From positions 124,001 through 188,000 of the forward strand of contig JBBMOL010000374.1 of assembly GCA_037954665.1 (NCBI GenBank): a stretch of DNA of 64,000 nt, written 5' to 3'. The stretch is from Laguncularia racemosa (Eukaryota > Streptophyta > Magnoliopsida > Myrtales > Combretaceae). The notes under the pieces were generated by a model. That model searched no databases. It saw nothing but the letters and a program-made list of their open reading frames with translations, and was not told the origin of the DNA. Positions 11,794 through 23,460 of this stretch are shown piece by piece (position 1 is the stretch's first letter; each line of letters opens with the position of its first letter). A program made the translations under genes and the position numbers.

Positions 11794-14770
11794 TACACAT
11801 ATGGAAGTCTCAAATCTCAGAATTTTAAAACTCAGGAAGAAATTCAATCATTAACCCCACTTTATCCCAGGATTGCACCCATTTTCCACATTCGCCTTTC
11901 TTATCACTCAATCTTATTAAGCATTGTATTCAAAATACCAATAGTGGATTTCCAGTAATAATCCAAGTAAGTGAAACTTTTTACCCTTTATCATTTAACC
12001 AAAATCTCAAAGTTTAAAAATCAGACTTACATTCAAAGAACTCAGGCATATACATCCACTTATTTCCTAGATTTTTTTTCCCCTTTTGGATTGGGAGTTC
12101 AACTTTTTAGTACCTTTTCTTAGTCAATTAACCCATGTAACGAACTTTTAATCGATAATCCCAGGTCGTCACCCAAGTTAACGACGTTATTCCCTCAAGC
12201 ATAGAGGGCGTCCTTAGATTTACTTGTTCGGGTTGAATTAATATCAATCCCCCCCCCCCCCCCCCCCCCCCTTTTTTTTTTAGTGAATAAGAGCGATTTC
12301 CTTGGCCAGTAAGTCCCAGACCAGACGATCTTAGGCTACTAGGTTTTAAGATACCCTTCGAACCTCTACCACTCGAATCTAAATATTCTAATTTAAAGCC
12401 TCATTTAGTTCAGTTTTCTGGATTTTACTCATAACCATTGTAGCGAGCTTTCAACCAATGATCCGAGTTCATACCCAAGTCAATAGATGTTATTCCTAGA
12501 AAGGGCACCCCTCAAACTTAATTACTCGAGTCAATGAGATCCACTTCTGAACTATTTGTTATTGTTCATCATTTTTTTTTATTCATCAAATTACCCAATT
12601 TGGTTTATTCCTTTTTTTGAAGGGAAAGTCAAAGTATAAGTATCCTTGTTCCCTTTATTCAGATCGCAAAACAAATCCTTTCTGAAATTAAGCTAAATAA
12701 CAAGTAAGTCCCTACATGGATACCAACTAAATTAAAAAGTAAAGAGAATACAAAATAAGAGAAAAAATGCAAAATTCGAAAAATTTTCCATGAAATAGTG
12801 CTAAACAAGTGGGAATTTATGTTTCCTGAGAAACTATTTTATATATTAAGTTCCAAATGTTATTTAAAAAAGGGAAATTGAGCATTTAAAATTTTTAATT
12901 ATTGCTCTTGTGAATCTTTTGTTCTTTTTTCCCTTTCCACATTAAAACAAACATTGTCCCCAAGTTGCCCCACAAGTACACTAAGGAAAAAAATAGAAAC
13001 AATAAAAGGAGAAAGAAAAATGAAAACCCCCCTGAAATCTAAAAAAGTGGCAATCATTCACAGGGGAAACTCCTTAAAGTGAAAAAATCCTGAATCTCCT
13101 TCGAGATCATCGTTTCAAATTCAATGCACCAGCGAAAGTCTAAATGGGTATAGAAAAATCCAAAAAAAACCCAGAAAAACTAAAAGAAAGATTATCCCAA
13201 AAAAAATAAGCACAAGTCAATATCATCCAAGTTTATCAGGATATCAAAGTAAGCGAATGTCAACAAAAATAATTCAGGGTTAACAACAAGTTAGCAAATA
13301 GTTAGGAAAATAGTTCATCCTTCTCAGAACATAGTCTTCATGTCGGAGCTTTCCTCAAAACTTTTTTCCTTAGGTTGTGGGGGTTTCCTTGATGGAGAAA
13401 AGGGGAGCGAAGACGATCCCCTCGTATGCCCGTCGGCTATCGATTGGGGGGATAGTTTTTCCTTGGGGGAAGGGGAAAAAAATGAAAGTTAATTCCCAAA
13501 ACGGGGGGAAAGCAATCGATTAAAATTCTTCGCCCCTTTGCCTTTTTTTCCCTCTTGTGATTTTGTTATCAAGTTTTTTATTTCTCCCAAACCCCCGATA
13601 GTAAAAACCCGCTCTAGCATCTGCAATGACGGATGGTTCAGCCTGCTTGGGGGTTCCCCTTTTTCCCCCTTTTTTCCCCATCTCCTTTTCGGCCACGTCA
13701 ATTGGTTGAAACCAACCCTTAAAAACCGGTTTTTAAACTTCAAGATCGCCCCTGAAATCACTGGTGCTCGATGGGGGGAATAGATAGTTTTTTTTTAAAA
13801 AATTTTAAAAAATTAGGCACCTGGGGAAAACCCCTTTTTGGTCCTTTCTCTCCTGGCGTAAAAACAAAAAGCGAAAAACCCCCACTTAGCGGGGGTTTCC
13901 CGTTGTGGCCCCAATAAATAAGTCTCTGGCTTAACAACCCCCTCTGAATCGATCCTCCCGTGGTGAGGAGCCATAAGAATGTAGGATATGATGATTTTTT
14001 TTCTCATTTTGGGGGCTTTAGTTGAAGGTGTAGGCACCTACCATCCCCAGTCCAAAAAGAGATGAGTTTCTGGGCCCCCCAAACCGGGGAAAGGGGACAA
14101 ACTAAGGTTTGAAAAAACCCCCATCATAGATCCCCCTACCCCTATGAACTCAGTCATGGACTTTATGGTAATAATCAAATACACATCGCAAACAAGGGAC
14201 TCCACCATTAGCATAAAAGCACGCAAAAATATCAAAATTAAGGTTAATATCAACAGGGTTTCCCTTGGGACAGGGGTATTGTAGTGGTAAAAGAAAATCC
14301 TCGCCAAATTTTGAAAAAAAACTCATAAACGGCCGTGTATTGCAAAAAATTTTACGAGAGAATCATCAATCACATGCACTAATGGTGCTTAAAGCAAAAT
14401 CCCTTTAGCATGCAATCCAAAATACGTTCCAATCACAAAGGATCACGCATGAACGGTTTGAAACCCTAGATTTCTAATCCAAATAGCAATCGAGCAATGG
14501 AGAATGGAAAAACTTCACAAATCGCATGAAAAACATCATCCATACTCAGATAAACAAAAGCCCTAAGGTTTCATTATCCTCCATATGTCATAACATGCCA
14601 CATTCACATGGAAATCTGACATTGAGTGAGAAAATAGAGAGGGAAGCAAGAGAAAGGAAAAAGAATGAGAAAGATCTTACCTTGTCAAAGCAATGGGAGA
14701 GGGAAACCAACAAGGGAATGGAAAGTGAATGATGTATAGAGAGAAAAGATATGTAGATGAGAGTGTACTG
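11794..14770 (-). other. Non-coding 3' internal region of element A
   Basis: About 3 kb without a convincing gene. It contains two diverged copies of a roughly 100-bp block (about 12137-12240 and 12440-12530), a PPT-like block near 12930-12985, and a C23/T10 tract at 12249-12281. From about 13370 to 14330 the sequence is full of runs of 4-7 identical bases. Two weak minus-strand frames there (14307-14038 and 14037-13813) could be remnants of an Athila third ORF, but no family motif is visible and the homopolymer noise makes their frames unreliable. Confidence 0.5.
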
Positions 14771-15185
14771 AAATGAGGGGTACGGTTATAAAAAAGGGTA
14801 TAAATACCCAAACACACACGGTCCCATACACGGGCGTGTAATGCGCCCGTGTATAGGCTAAGCTGCAAAAGCACGGGTATAACACACGGCCGTGTTATAC
14901 AACCGTGTACCCCTCTAACTTCTAGTTAGAAAACTTACCTCTCATGCACGGTCGGACACACGCCCGTGTATCCTGACCGTGTATTCCTCTGTGGCTCGCT
15001 CCCCATACACGGATTTGATAAACGGCCGTTTCCCTTAGCTGTGTCTACCTTGTTCAAAATTTCCTTGTATACACGGTCAAGAAACACGGGCGTGTGTTTT
15101 GACCGTGTATTACTCTGTGGGTCACCGTTCTCTCTACACGGGCGCGATACACGCCCGTGTATGTCATCCGTGTGTCTCCTGAAGG
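14771..15185 (-). promoter_or_regulatory. Internal U3-like promoter cassette in element A
   Basis: A TATA-like palindrome, GGGTATAAATACCC, near 14793-14806 is followed at higher coordinates by a dense array of CACGGGCGTGTA, CACGGCCGTGT and related motifs up to about 15175. Read on the minus strand this has the layout of A's own LTR U3, with the array upstream of TATA. A splice-donor-like AAG/GTAAGA lies about 110 bp downstream (near 14680). No LTR ends were found around it, so it may be a decayed nested LTR or a captured promoter. Confidence 0.45.
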
Positions 15186-15324
15186 TTAAAATTTTCCTTC
15201 TCTTGATTATTTCTTGAAGTCCATCTCCTCAAAAAGCTTCTTCATAAATACTCCTTTGCAAAACTTTGGAAAAAGAAAAACAAATATGGTGATAACTCAA
15301 AACAAAAATGAAACTTACCTAATT

Positions 15325-15351
15325 GCATGGGTTGCCTCCCATCAAGCGCTT
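15325..15351 (-). other. Conserved post-pol hairpin motif in A
   Basis: ATGGG / CCCAT arms enclose TTGCCT and are followed by CAAGCGCTT. The same motif lies just after the pol stop of element B (3611-3638). In A it follows the RT stub, marking how much coding sequence was lost. Confidence 0.55.
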
Positions 15352-15393
15352 TTGTTTAACGTCGTTTGCTCGACAAAATGAAGCTCCTTGTGA

Positions 15394-15729
15394 TTAAGTC
15401 ACCAGAGGGTGGAGTTTAAACTCCTCTTGGCCCTCTTTCTTGTTAGGGTTTAACCTTCTTTGAGGTTGCACCACAGGTTTGAAATCCTCCTCCAACAGGA
15501 TCTTATGGGTGCAAAACAAAGGACTAATACCCTTTATATCAGATATCTTTCGAGCAAGAGCACTCTTGTGCTCCTTCAAGACCCTTAGTAAGCTATCCCT
15601 TTGCTCCCTTATCAAACTAGCTGAAATAATGACAGGGAGTTTAGAATCGGCCTCCAAAAAGGCATATTCAAGGTACTCAAGGAGTTGCTTCAACTCAAGT
15701 TCAGGGGGTTCCTCAACCGACAGTTTCAA
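15394..15729 (-). pseudogene. RT N-terminal stub of element A
   Basis: An open piece of 111 codons matches the protease-RT linker of Athila Pol, with PPELELKQL, the SDIKGISP segment, CTHKILLEE and QPQRRLNPN. In element B these same motifs lead directly into RT. Here the frame ends just after the QPQRRLN motif. About 900 codons of RT, RNase H and integrase are missing and the sequence passes into the post-pol motif. Confidence 0.8.
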
Positions 15730-15904
15730 TCTTCCTTCTCACTGACCCCAATCTTCTCAAACCCCTTTCTACAAACTACTTCCTCACAAGCTCTCAGATG
15801 AGCTTTACATTTTGAATCTCCACATTTTCACTCACTTCATCATCATCCGCTATCAAACTCAATTCAAGAGGATCTCTACACATCAACTCTTGCATAACAC
15901 TCAT

Positions 15905-18156
15905 TTACTGACTGTCAACACAATCTATAGCATAACATGTATCGTCGGCGTTCAAAGTTTGTTTCAGTGCTGCTAGGATTCTCACCACTAGTTCATCCTC
16001 CCCCATTCTCAAAACTAATCTTCCATCTGCCACATCAATCACAGCTCTTGCAGTGGCCAAAAATGGTCGTCTTAAGATCAACGGGACCTCCACATCTGCA
16101 TCCATATCAAGGATTACAAAATCAACAGGGAAGATAAAGTTTTCTACCTTAACCAGGACGTCCTCAATGATTCCTCTAGGGACTTTGATCGAGCGATCTG
16201 CCAGTTGCAGATTCATCTTCGTTAGCTTTGGCTCTCCCAAGTTCAGTTGCTTGAACAATGAGTATGGCATCAGGTTTATGCTCGCCCCGAGATCCGCCAA
16301 AGCTCTCTCCATCGGTAGTTCACCTATTAAGCATGGAATAGTGAAACTACTCGGATCCTTGAGCTTCTTGGGTAACTTGTTTTGCAAAATCGCCGAACAC
16401 TCAGCTCCAACAACTGTAGTAGAGATATCTTCCAACCGTTTCTTATTCGAGAGCAAATCCTTTAGGAATTTCGCGTACCTAGGCATCTGCGCAAGAGCTT
16501 CCACAAACGGTATGTTGATATGTAATTGTTTAAACAAGTTTAGAAGCTTACTGAAGTGCTCTTGATCCTTATCCTTTTTCAGACGTCCCGGATACGGAAT
16601 TGGGGGCTTGTATGGCTGAACAGTGGATGCTTTAACTTTCCCTTGAACACACTCTTTCTCTTTGATCTCCTCAGCCCCATGTTCCTTCTCAGCACCCCCT
16701 TCTTCTTTCTTCTCAACCCCTTTTTCAAGCGCAACCCCTTGCACTCCAATAGTGTCAGATTGCAATTCCTTACCGCTCCTTAGAGTCACTGCCTTTACCT
16801 GTTCCTGAGGATTGGGTTCGGTATTTCCAGGCAAGGATCCTTGCGGTCTTTCTGAAGGCAATTTTGCTATCTGACCCACCTGAGTTTCTAAGTTATGAAT
16901 GGACGCCTCATGATTCCTTAGAGCTGCCTCTGTGGATTGTTGGCGTTGCTCAGATGTTTGGATGAACTTGGAGATCATGTCCTCTAGATTGGACTTCTTT
17001 TCTGGAAGAGGTGGTGGAGGAGGCCTTTGGAATTCCGGTGCAAGTGCATTGCCCTGAGGGAATTGTGGAATACTCCATGAAAAATTGGGGTGATTGCGCC
17101 AACCCGGATTATAGGTGTTGCTGTAAGGGTTGTTTTGAGGCCTTGTAGGGTTACCTACATAATCAATCTGCTTTGTAGTCCCTTGTGCCATGAAATCGGT
17201 TGATGAATCGGTTGGATAATATGGGGGTGGTGCAGATATCGCCATCGCATCGACCTTTCTAGCTAGAGCATCGACCTTTGGCGCAATGGTGGTCATCATT
17301 TCCAGTTCATGAACACCTGCCACTCTCGGTCTTCCTCTGGCGTTTCTCCATTGATGGTTGTTCTTGGCCATGTTCTCAAACAATTCCAAAGTCTCTTCAG
17401 GAGTCTTTACATCAAGTGTGCCACCAGTAGCAGCATCGGATAGTCAAGCCCATTATAGAAAGTTGAGGCTTGCAACCGGTTAGGCATTTGGTGGTGTGGG
17501 CACCGCCTAAGCAAGTCATTAAATCGCAACCAAGCTTTATGGAGTGGCTCATTTTCCAACTGAAGGAACGATGTGATATCATTCCTCAACCTGGCAGTTT
17601 TAGAAGGCGGAAAGTAATAGTCCAAAAATGTTTCCGCCAGCTGGGTCCAAGTCGTGATGGAGTCCCGGTCCAAAGAACTGAACCACTGCCTCGCTTTTCC
17701 TCTCAAAGTGAAAGGAAACAGACGTAACTTTAGTGCCTCATCGGACACCCCGTTCTGTTTAACGGTAACACAGATGTCTAGGAACATCTGAATATGAGCA
17801 TGGGGGTCATCGTCAGGTAATCCATCAAATTGGCATTGATTGTGGATCATATTCATTGTAGAGGCCTTGACTTCAAAGTTGTTGGCCTCTATTGCAAGCA
17901 TCACTATACACGATCCGGTACTACCCAAAGTAGGCCTAGCGTATTAAACCATGGTCCTACGTTCGTCCGCTATTGCTTTAGTATGAGATTCGCTGCTGTT
18001 CACTGATTGACTGTTCTTATCTACTGAATTCTCACTCTCACTCAGCAGCAGTTCCTCTTCACTCACAGTAGGTTCAGCACTCTTTAATTTCCTTTTGATT
18101 GTCCGATTAATCTCTGGGTCGAATTCAAGGAGTTTAGAAGAAGAACTCCTTGTCAT
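15905..18156 (-). pseudogene. gag-protease of element A, frameshifted
   Basis: The start is taken at 18156 (MTRSSSSKLLEF), which opens a serine/glutamate-rich gag N-terminus. The frame has one premature TAA at 17944-17942. It continues with ANNFEVK, VSDEALKLRLFPF, KARQWFSSL and RLRNDITSF to about 17407, then shifts frame to 17389-15905. The second part has the NTYNPGWRNHPNFSW block, a glutamine-rich coiled segment, and an aspartic protease. Its active-site triplet reads DLG instead of DSG and GRPFLAT has become RRPFLAT. The Cys-His zinc knuckle that element B has just before this block is absent. So this copy cannot supply a normal protease or nucleocapsid. Confidence 0.85.
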
Positions 18157-18276
18157 AAATTGCAGAGAAAACCAATTTAATTAGTTCCCTTTATAAGAAA
18201 GTAAAACCAAGGATAACAAATGATAAGAGAAGAAATGGTCAGATTAGTCAGCGTTTAGTGTTCTTAATATCGCTGA

Positions 18277-18294
18277 TCCCCGGCAACGGCGCCA
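18277..18294 (-). promoter_or_regulatory. Primer-binding site of A (tRNA-Asp)
   Basis: The plus strand reads TCCCCGGCAACGGCGCCA, the tRNA-Asp 3' end including CCA minus C offsets as used by Athila elements. It sits six bases from the 5' LTR. Confidence 0.85.
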
Positions 18295-18300
18295 AAAACT

Positions 18301-19827
18301 TGTTGATTGAAATCGCAATCATACAAATTAAAATCCTTTTTACTCCGACTCTTCCTTGCGATCAATTAGGCAAGTGCACCTATCGATTACAGTAGTATAG
18401 AGTTTAACCACGGATATCGTTCCCTCAGGGATCTACAAGTACTAATACTAACCTCAAACCGACTATCTAACCGCACAATTTCGAGGTGAATTGATTTAAC
18501 CAAATTACCTAAATTAAACTAAATTATCTAATAGAAATGAAATCAATGGATATCAAACAATGAGTTAAATTATCAAATTCAATGTTCCAACGCATACCCC
18601 ACTCTTACTACTCATCTAATTACTATGCAACTTCAATCCTTAGAAAACTAATTAATGAGTACTGATTATCTCTGATCCGTGGGGCATCTAACACTAAGTT
18701 AATGTTTCTTCCAAAATCACTAACTCCTAATTCTAACCGTATTAACAAAGATCCCTCTTTTATTAACAACAATCAGAATTGCATGATTATACCACAACCC
18801 TCAATTAGATTAAATCATTATATCTAATCTAATACGGAAAACTTATGCTTTCTATCCCTAGATTGCATACAAGCCTTTTCATCCGATGTATGATCTATTC
18901 AAATAAGAGATTTCCCAATCAACTTATCAGAAATCAATGTAATCTAATGCTGGCTAAACATCAAATCAACAATATATAATAAACAACATGGATGAAATCA
19001 GAGATGATCAATCATCATTAATTTTGCAATAAACCCAATGTTACATACTAATCAGACTTTCGTAAGATTCGGGTATGAAATAATTAGCTACACATGGTTC
19101 TCAAGGAATAACAAAACGAAATAATCAAATCCATGTGTGAAACACTTCTAGAATTAAAGCTCGAAAATTCCTTTGACTGTTGTTGTTCTCTAAAATTCCA
19201 AGATGTGTTTTCTGCCTTCTCTCCCCTTTCTCTCTCTTCAAAGACGACTATTTATACCTAGGGTAGCTTCCTCTCTGGCGTGTAGAAGATATCCTTCAAA
19301 TATGGACGAAAGATTTAAAGATATCTTTCCTTCGATAGACATACAGTCATACTACACGGGCGTGTAGATAAACCGTGTATCTCTCTGAGTCAGTGAACTC
19401 TAGGCGTGTATATCCCACACGGCCGTTTGTAATAGCCGTGTATATCTCTGTCTTCTTTGTTCTTCATACACGGTTGATTACACGGGTGTGTATTCCAACC
19501 GTGTACTGGTCTGTCCTGAAAACTCTTCTTCCACGCTGATACACGGTCGGATACACGGGCATGTATCCGAACCGTGTAGTCTCCTGATTCCTTCACACGG
19601 CCGTTTGTAAAACCGTGTGACTTTCTTTAACTTCAAAGCATTCCCTTTTTACTTGCTTTTATCTCCAATTCGTCTTGAATTTAAATACTTTTCATCAAAT
19701 CATCCTTTTCCACACTTGAACATGAAATATAAATCAATTAAGCATCATAATCTTATATTTTCACGCCCAATTATCTCAAAAATTGACTTAATCATCTCCA
19801 ATTATAAGAGTTAAAATAGATTTATCA
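18301..19827 (-). repeat. 5' LTR of element A
   Basis: This intact 1527-bp LTR starts TGTTGATTG and ends TTTATCA, followed by the TSD AACCT. The U3 side (19340-19620) carries many CACGGGCGTGTA / CCGTGTA motifs. The R/U5 side matches 448-834. Confidence 0.93.
19248..19256 (-). promoter_or_regulatory. TATA box of element A 5' LTR
   Basis: TATAAATAG on the minus strand lies about 90 bp downstream (element orientation) of the CACGG/CCGTG array. It is the presumed core promoter. Confidence 0.7.
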
Positions 19828-19832
19828 AACCT

Positions 19833-20370
19833 CTTATCAATTTCAACCCAAGAATTGGAATTGAGGCGAGTGCGATAAAGGAGAATTGTGAGTCATATCG
19901 ATCCGTCTTTGTTGTATGTTCATTTCTTCTCTAGTGAGTCATATCTAGGGTAGATTTGAATCTTTCTTGGACATACTTGTGATTGTATTTCGTGGACAAC
20001 AATCTTGTAAGATTGATTGTTCTTTTAGTACTTAAATTATATATATATATATATATCATTTAGTGATTGGTGTGAATTTGGAATTGAAGGCGGGAGTGGA
20101 ATTCATGGTTTTGTTGCTTCCTTTTGGATCTGATTTCCACGTGGATTTCAATCCTTTTTGTGGTTACTTGGTGAATATTACAAATAGGGATTGTAATTAC
20201 ATCAATTGATCTACATTTTCCATCTAAATCTCCAAAGGTGTTCACGTGAATTGTCACCTAAGTGGACCGGTTTGTGATTAAATTGAGACTTGTTTTATTT
20301 GAGCCATTTGATTGTGCTTCAAAGTGGTTTTAAGCACATCATTTTACCAAAGAAACATTTTCAATTGAAT
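19833..20370. other. Unassigned LTR-like flank, right half
   Basis: This non-coding sequence was continuous with 1-442 before element A inserted. It contains an (AT)n run at about 20038-20056. It meets the copia fragment at roughly 20370. No gene is visible. Confidence 0.3.
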
Positions 20371-22320
20371 ATGGAAGATGACTGATCATACCTATTCCTA
20401 TGATTTTACCTCTACTATCATCTCCAAATCTTACATATCCTTTTTCCTTCCATATTATGCTAGTGAACAATGATTCATCTCTTGTCATATGGCCTAAACA
20501 CCCATTGTCCAGATACCAGGTGCCTTTTATTTTAGTTCCTTATTGATGCAATCATACAAAAAAGGTAATCAAACCCTTTTAAGGACCTAAACCAACTTGA
20601 GTCCTTGATAAGTGAGCTCATCTTTTCTTGTTTCTTAACTTAATGTGTACTAAGCTTGTTTCTTTTATAAAAGCAATACTTTTCTATGTATCTTGTCTTA
20701 TTGAAATAGAAACACGCATTAAAAGATGTATTATACCTTTGATTTACCTAATAGAGATAGTTTTTTCTTAAATACCTTTATCATACCCATATTGTAGTCT
20801 TTGAGGTATCCTTTGAGTAGATACTTATGCTATTGAGGGCACTTTCTAAAGTATTCTCTACTACTACTGTTTGAGTTCTTAATAATAGGTTCTTTATCTT
20901 TAATAAGTTGATCATTCACAAATTCACTTTTTTTAATGAATATAGTCTTTCTTGATATCATTAGATGAACTACCATGTTCAAATCCAAGTCCATGTTTGA
21001 TACTTGCAGGTCTTTGACTACTTATGATCATGTTTAGTTTTTTTTTTTTTTGTCACTTTCATTAAATTTATTGAAGGTATTTTTGATTGTTTATGACCGA
21101 TCATTGATTCCAAATTTTAAGTCTTTAATTTCATCCTTCAAAACACCATTTTCTTTTCTTAACATATTAGAACTATCATGCATTTTTTTTCACTATCATT
21201 CTTAAGAATATCATTTTCATCTAGAAGCAGTTTGTTGGTTTAACTTAAAACATCCGTTTTATTTTTTCAAAGCCTTATTTTCTGATTCTAGCTTAGATAT
21301 CTTTGCATCTACCTTTTTAAAAGCTTTTAATAACTTTTTCATCCCAGCATACATTTCATTATCTAATACATCAGCTTCAAATTTGAGATTTACCTCAAAT
21401 GTAGCCATTAAACACAAATTAGCTTCTTCCTCATCTTCACTTGTGGTTTCTAAGTTAGCTTCTAACTTGTTCACATCACTCCAAGTTGCTATCATTTCTT
21501 GGCTTTTCTTCTTGAATTTTTCCATTTTCTTTATCAAAATTGGACACTTGTATTTGAAATGTCCTAGTTTCTTACACTCATAACATATGATTTCTTTCTT
21601 CTCTTATTTCTCCATAAAGTTTTTCTTGCATCGGATTTATTATACTTGCTAAAGTTTTTAAATTTCTTACCTTTCCTTTTCATTAGATTGTTAAATCTTT
21701 TCACAAGCATACTTACGTCCTCATCATCTTCATTGTCCTCATCAGAATTGGATTCTTTAGCAACTATTTTCTTTGCTTTGAATACGATTGCTTTTATGCT
21801 ACTATTGGATTCTTTAATTATGTTCATATGGGACTCATATGTCGTTAACTTCTCTCTTAAATGACTATGTATGAGTTTTTTTAGATCTTGTGCTTCTTTT
21901 ATAATTGTCTTCTTGGTACCCCATGATTTTGGTAAAATCCACATTACTTTCCTAACAAGATCAAGATCTTCTATTTTCTTTCCAAGAAAGGTTAGTTCAT
22001 TAGTTATAGCAGTAAAACAATTGAAAGAATCTTTAATTTTCTCATTAGATTTAATTTTAAACAATTCATATCTTTGTAGTAAAGCATTAATTTTTTTTCC
22101 ATAGTTGTATTAGTTCCTTCATATGTTTCAAAAAATGTATCCCATATTTCTTTAGTTGTGTCGCATGAATAAATCAAGTGAAATTCGAATGGTGCTATAG
22201 TAGTGAGAACCATATTCTTAGCTTTATTATTTTGCTCGATGAGCTTCAATTCAACTTCAGTGAACTCATCATCATTAGTTCTTGTCACTTGATTATCTCC
22301 AATGTTGATCACCTACCATG
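20371..22320 (-). pseudogene. Ty1/copia (SIRE-like) gag-protease fragment
   Basis: Three frame-shifted pieces read as copia gag: 22312-22004 (IEQNNKAKN, TTKEIWDTF, YEGT), 22064-21564 (LPKSWGTKK, REKLTTYE) and 21537-21259 (acidic, then a coiled segment). A perfect C-x2-C-x4-H-x4-C zinc knuckle is encoded at 21544-21585. About 1 kb further, 20385-20520 encodes the protease block with WYLDNGC and FGDDSRGKI. The catalytic Asp-Ser-Gly has become Asp-Asn-Gly. About 60 N-terminal residues of gag and everything after protease are missing. The layout fits SIRE/Maximus copia elements. Confidence 0.8.
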
Positions 22321-22331
22321 AAGATGCATAA

Positions 22332-23450
22332 AAACAAAAGAGTAGAGTAAGAATAATCTACACAATGATTTATAGAGGTTCTTCCTTACGCGTATGTCCT
22401 CTCATCTAACTCCAAGCTAGGGTCTTAGTATTCTACACCTGTATGTTCCACTATATTCAATAAAAAAAATAAGATTTATAAATAGTTATCACAATTCACT
22501 TTATCAAACTTCAAGCTATCACTTGGCTATTTCTAAAATTAGAGCCTATTTGTAATCTAGCTCTCACAACAAATATCAAAATAATGAGGAATGAAGAAGA
22601 TAGGATCCTCATTAAGTTTGGTACAAAAATGAAAAATGTGATAGAATATTTTCATAGAGAATTTTGAGCTTCTTTTTTTTTTTTTTTTTTTTTGCATTTT
22701 GTTCGATTCTATTTTTGGATGCTAAAAAGATATTTTTCTTCTAATTACACAACGGCTACAAAAAGATAAGCTAAACATTGAATTTGTTCCAGATATTATG
22801 TTAAAGATCATAACTCATCTTCAAATTCAAAAACTTGTTCCATGCTAACACTAAAGTGCTTGGATAATATCAACAATTGATTTCATATTACTTAAAAATA
22901 GAAATGTATCTTAGTTGTTATCCTTTTTGAATAATTTCTACTTCTCAAGTGCAGTTTTAAATTTTGAAAAATACAAATCTTCATTAAGCATATTCTACTT
23001 CGTCAAGTCAGGACCAACTATAATTTTAATTTCTAAATTTATTATAATTTTAAATCCCTAGGTTATATTAATCAACTATGTAGAATATTTTGAATTTATT
23101 ACCTAAATATACTCAACTTTGGAGCTAAGCCTTTGAGTTGATTCAATGTTCATATATAAACTCATCTTGTAACATGTTGTTTGTTTATGTAATTATGTTA
23201 GTACAACAGGTCTACTCTTTAAGTTAGTCCCTAAGTTACCTTTTGACTAAAAGCTTGAAAGTTATATAGCAAGTCACTTTTCGAGTTAGTCTTTAAGTTA
23301 CCTTCTCACTAAAAACTTGAGAGTAGAACTTTTCTTCTATGAGATTAAATTGATTTACATGTATATTATCTACACACTTAATAACATAGTTAGTAATCTT
23401 TTAGCTTTTTGTTATCATCAAAACTATTATTAAGAGAACTTAACAAAACT
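22332..23450 (-). repeat. Probable 5' LTR of the copia fragment
   Basis: On the minus strand the far end carries TTTTGATGATAACAAAAAG, typical of SIRE-type copia LTR starts. The near end reads as a leader with CTCTATAAATCATTG, then TGGTAGGTGATC close to gag, perhaps a decayed tRNA-Met PBS. A pair of roughly 65-bp diverged direct repeats lies at about 23205-23330, and there is a T22 run at 22673-22694. The ends are approximate and no partner LTR is in the window. Confidence 0.5.
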
Positions 23451-23460
23451 AATTAAGCAA

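Larger units (their letters stand above)
448..19827 (-). mobile_element. Athila-like non-autonomous LTR retrotransposon A
   Basis: The termini are TGTTGATTG...TTTATCA on the plus strand. A perfect 5-bp TSD, AACCT, flanks it at 443-447 and 19828-19832. The internal order on the minus strand is 5' LTR 18301-19827, PBS 18277-18294, gag-protease, an RT stub, a long non-coding 3' region, PPT and 3' LTR. The 3' LTR is split by element B. The PBS TCCCCGGCAACGGCGCCA matches the 3' end of tRNA-Asp, the primer used by the Athila clade. RT catalytic core, RNase H and integrase are absent, so mobilisation would need proteins in trans. Confidence 0.9.

Noticed and set aside
13489..14307. Short frames on both strands in A's 3' region as possible genes
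   Set aside because: They lie in the homopolymer-rich patch where frames are unreliable and show no family motif.
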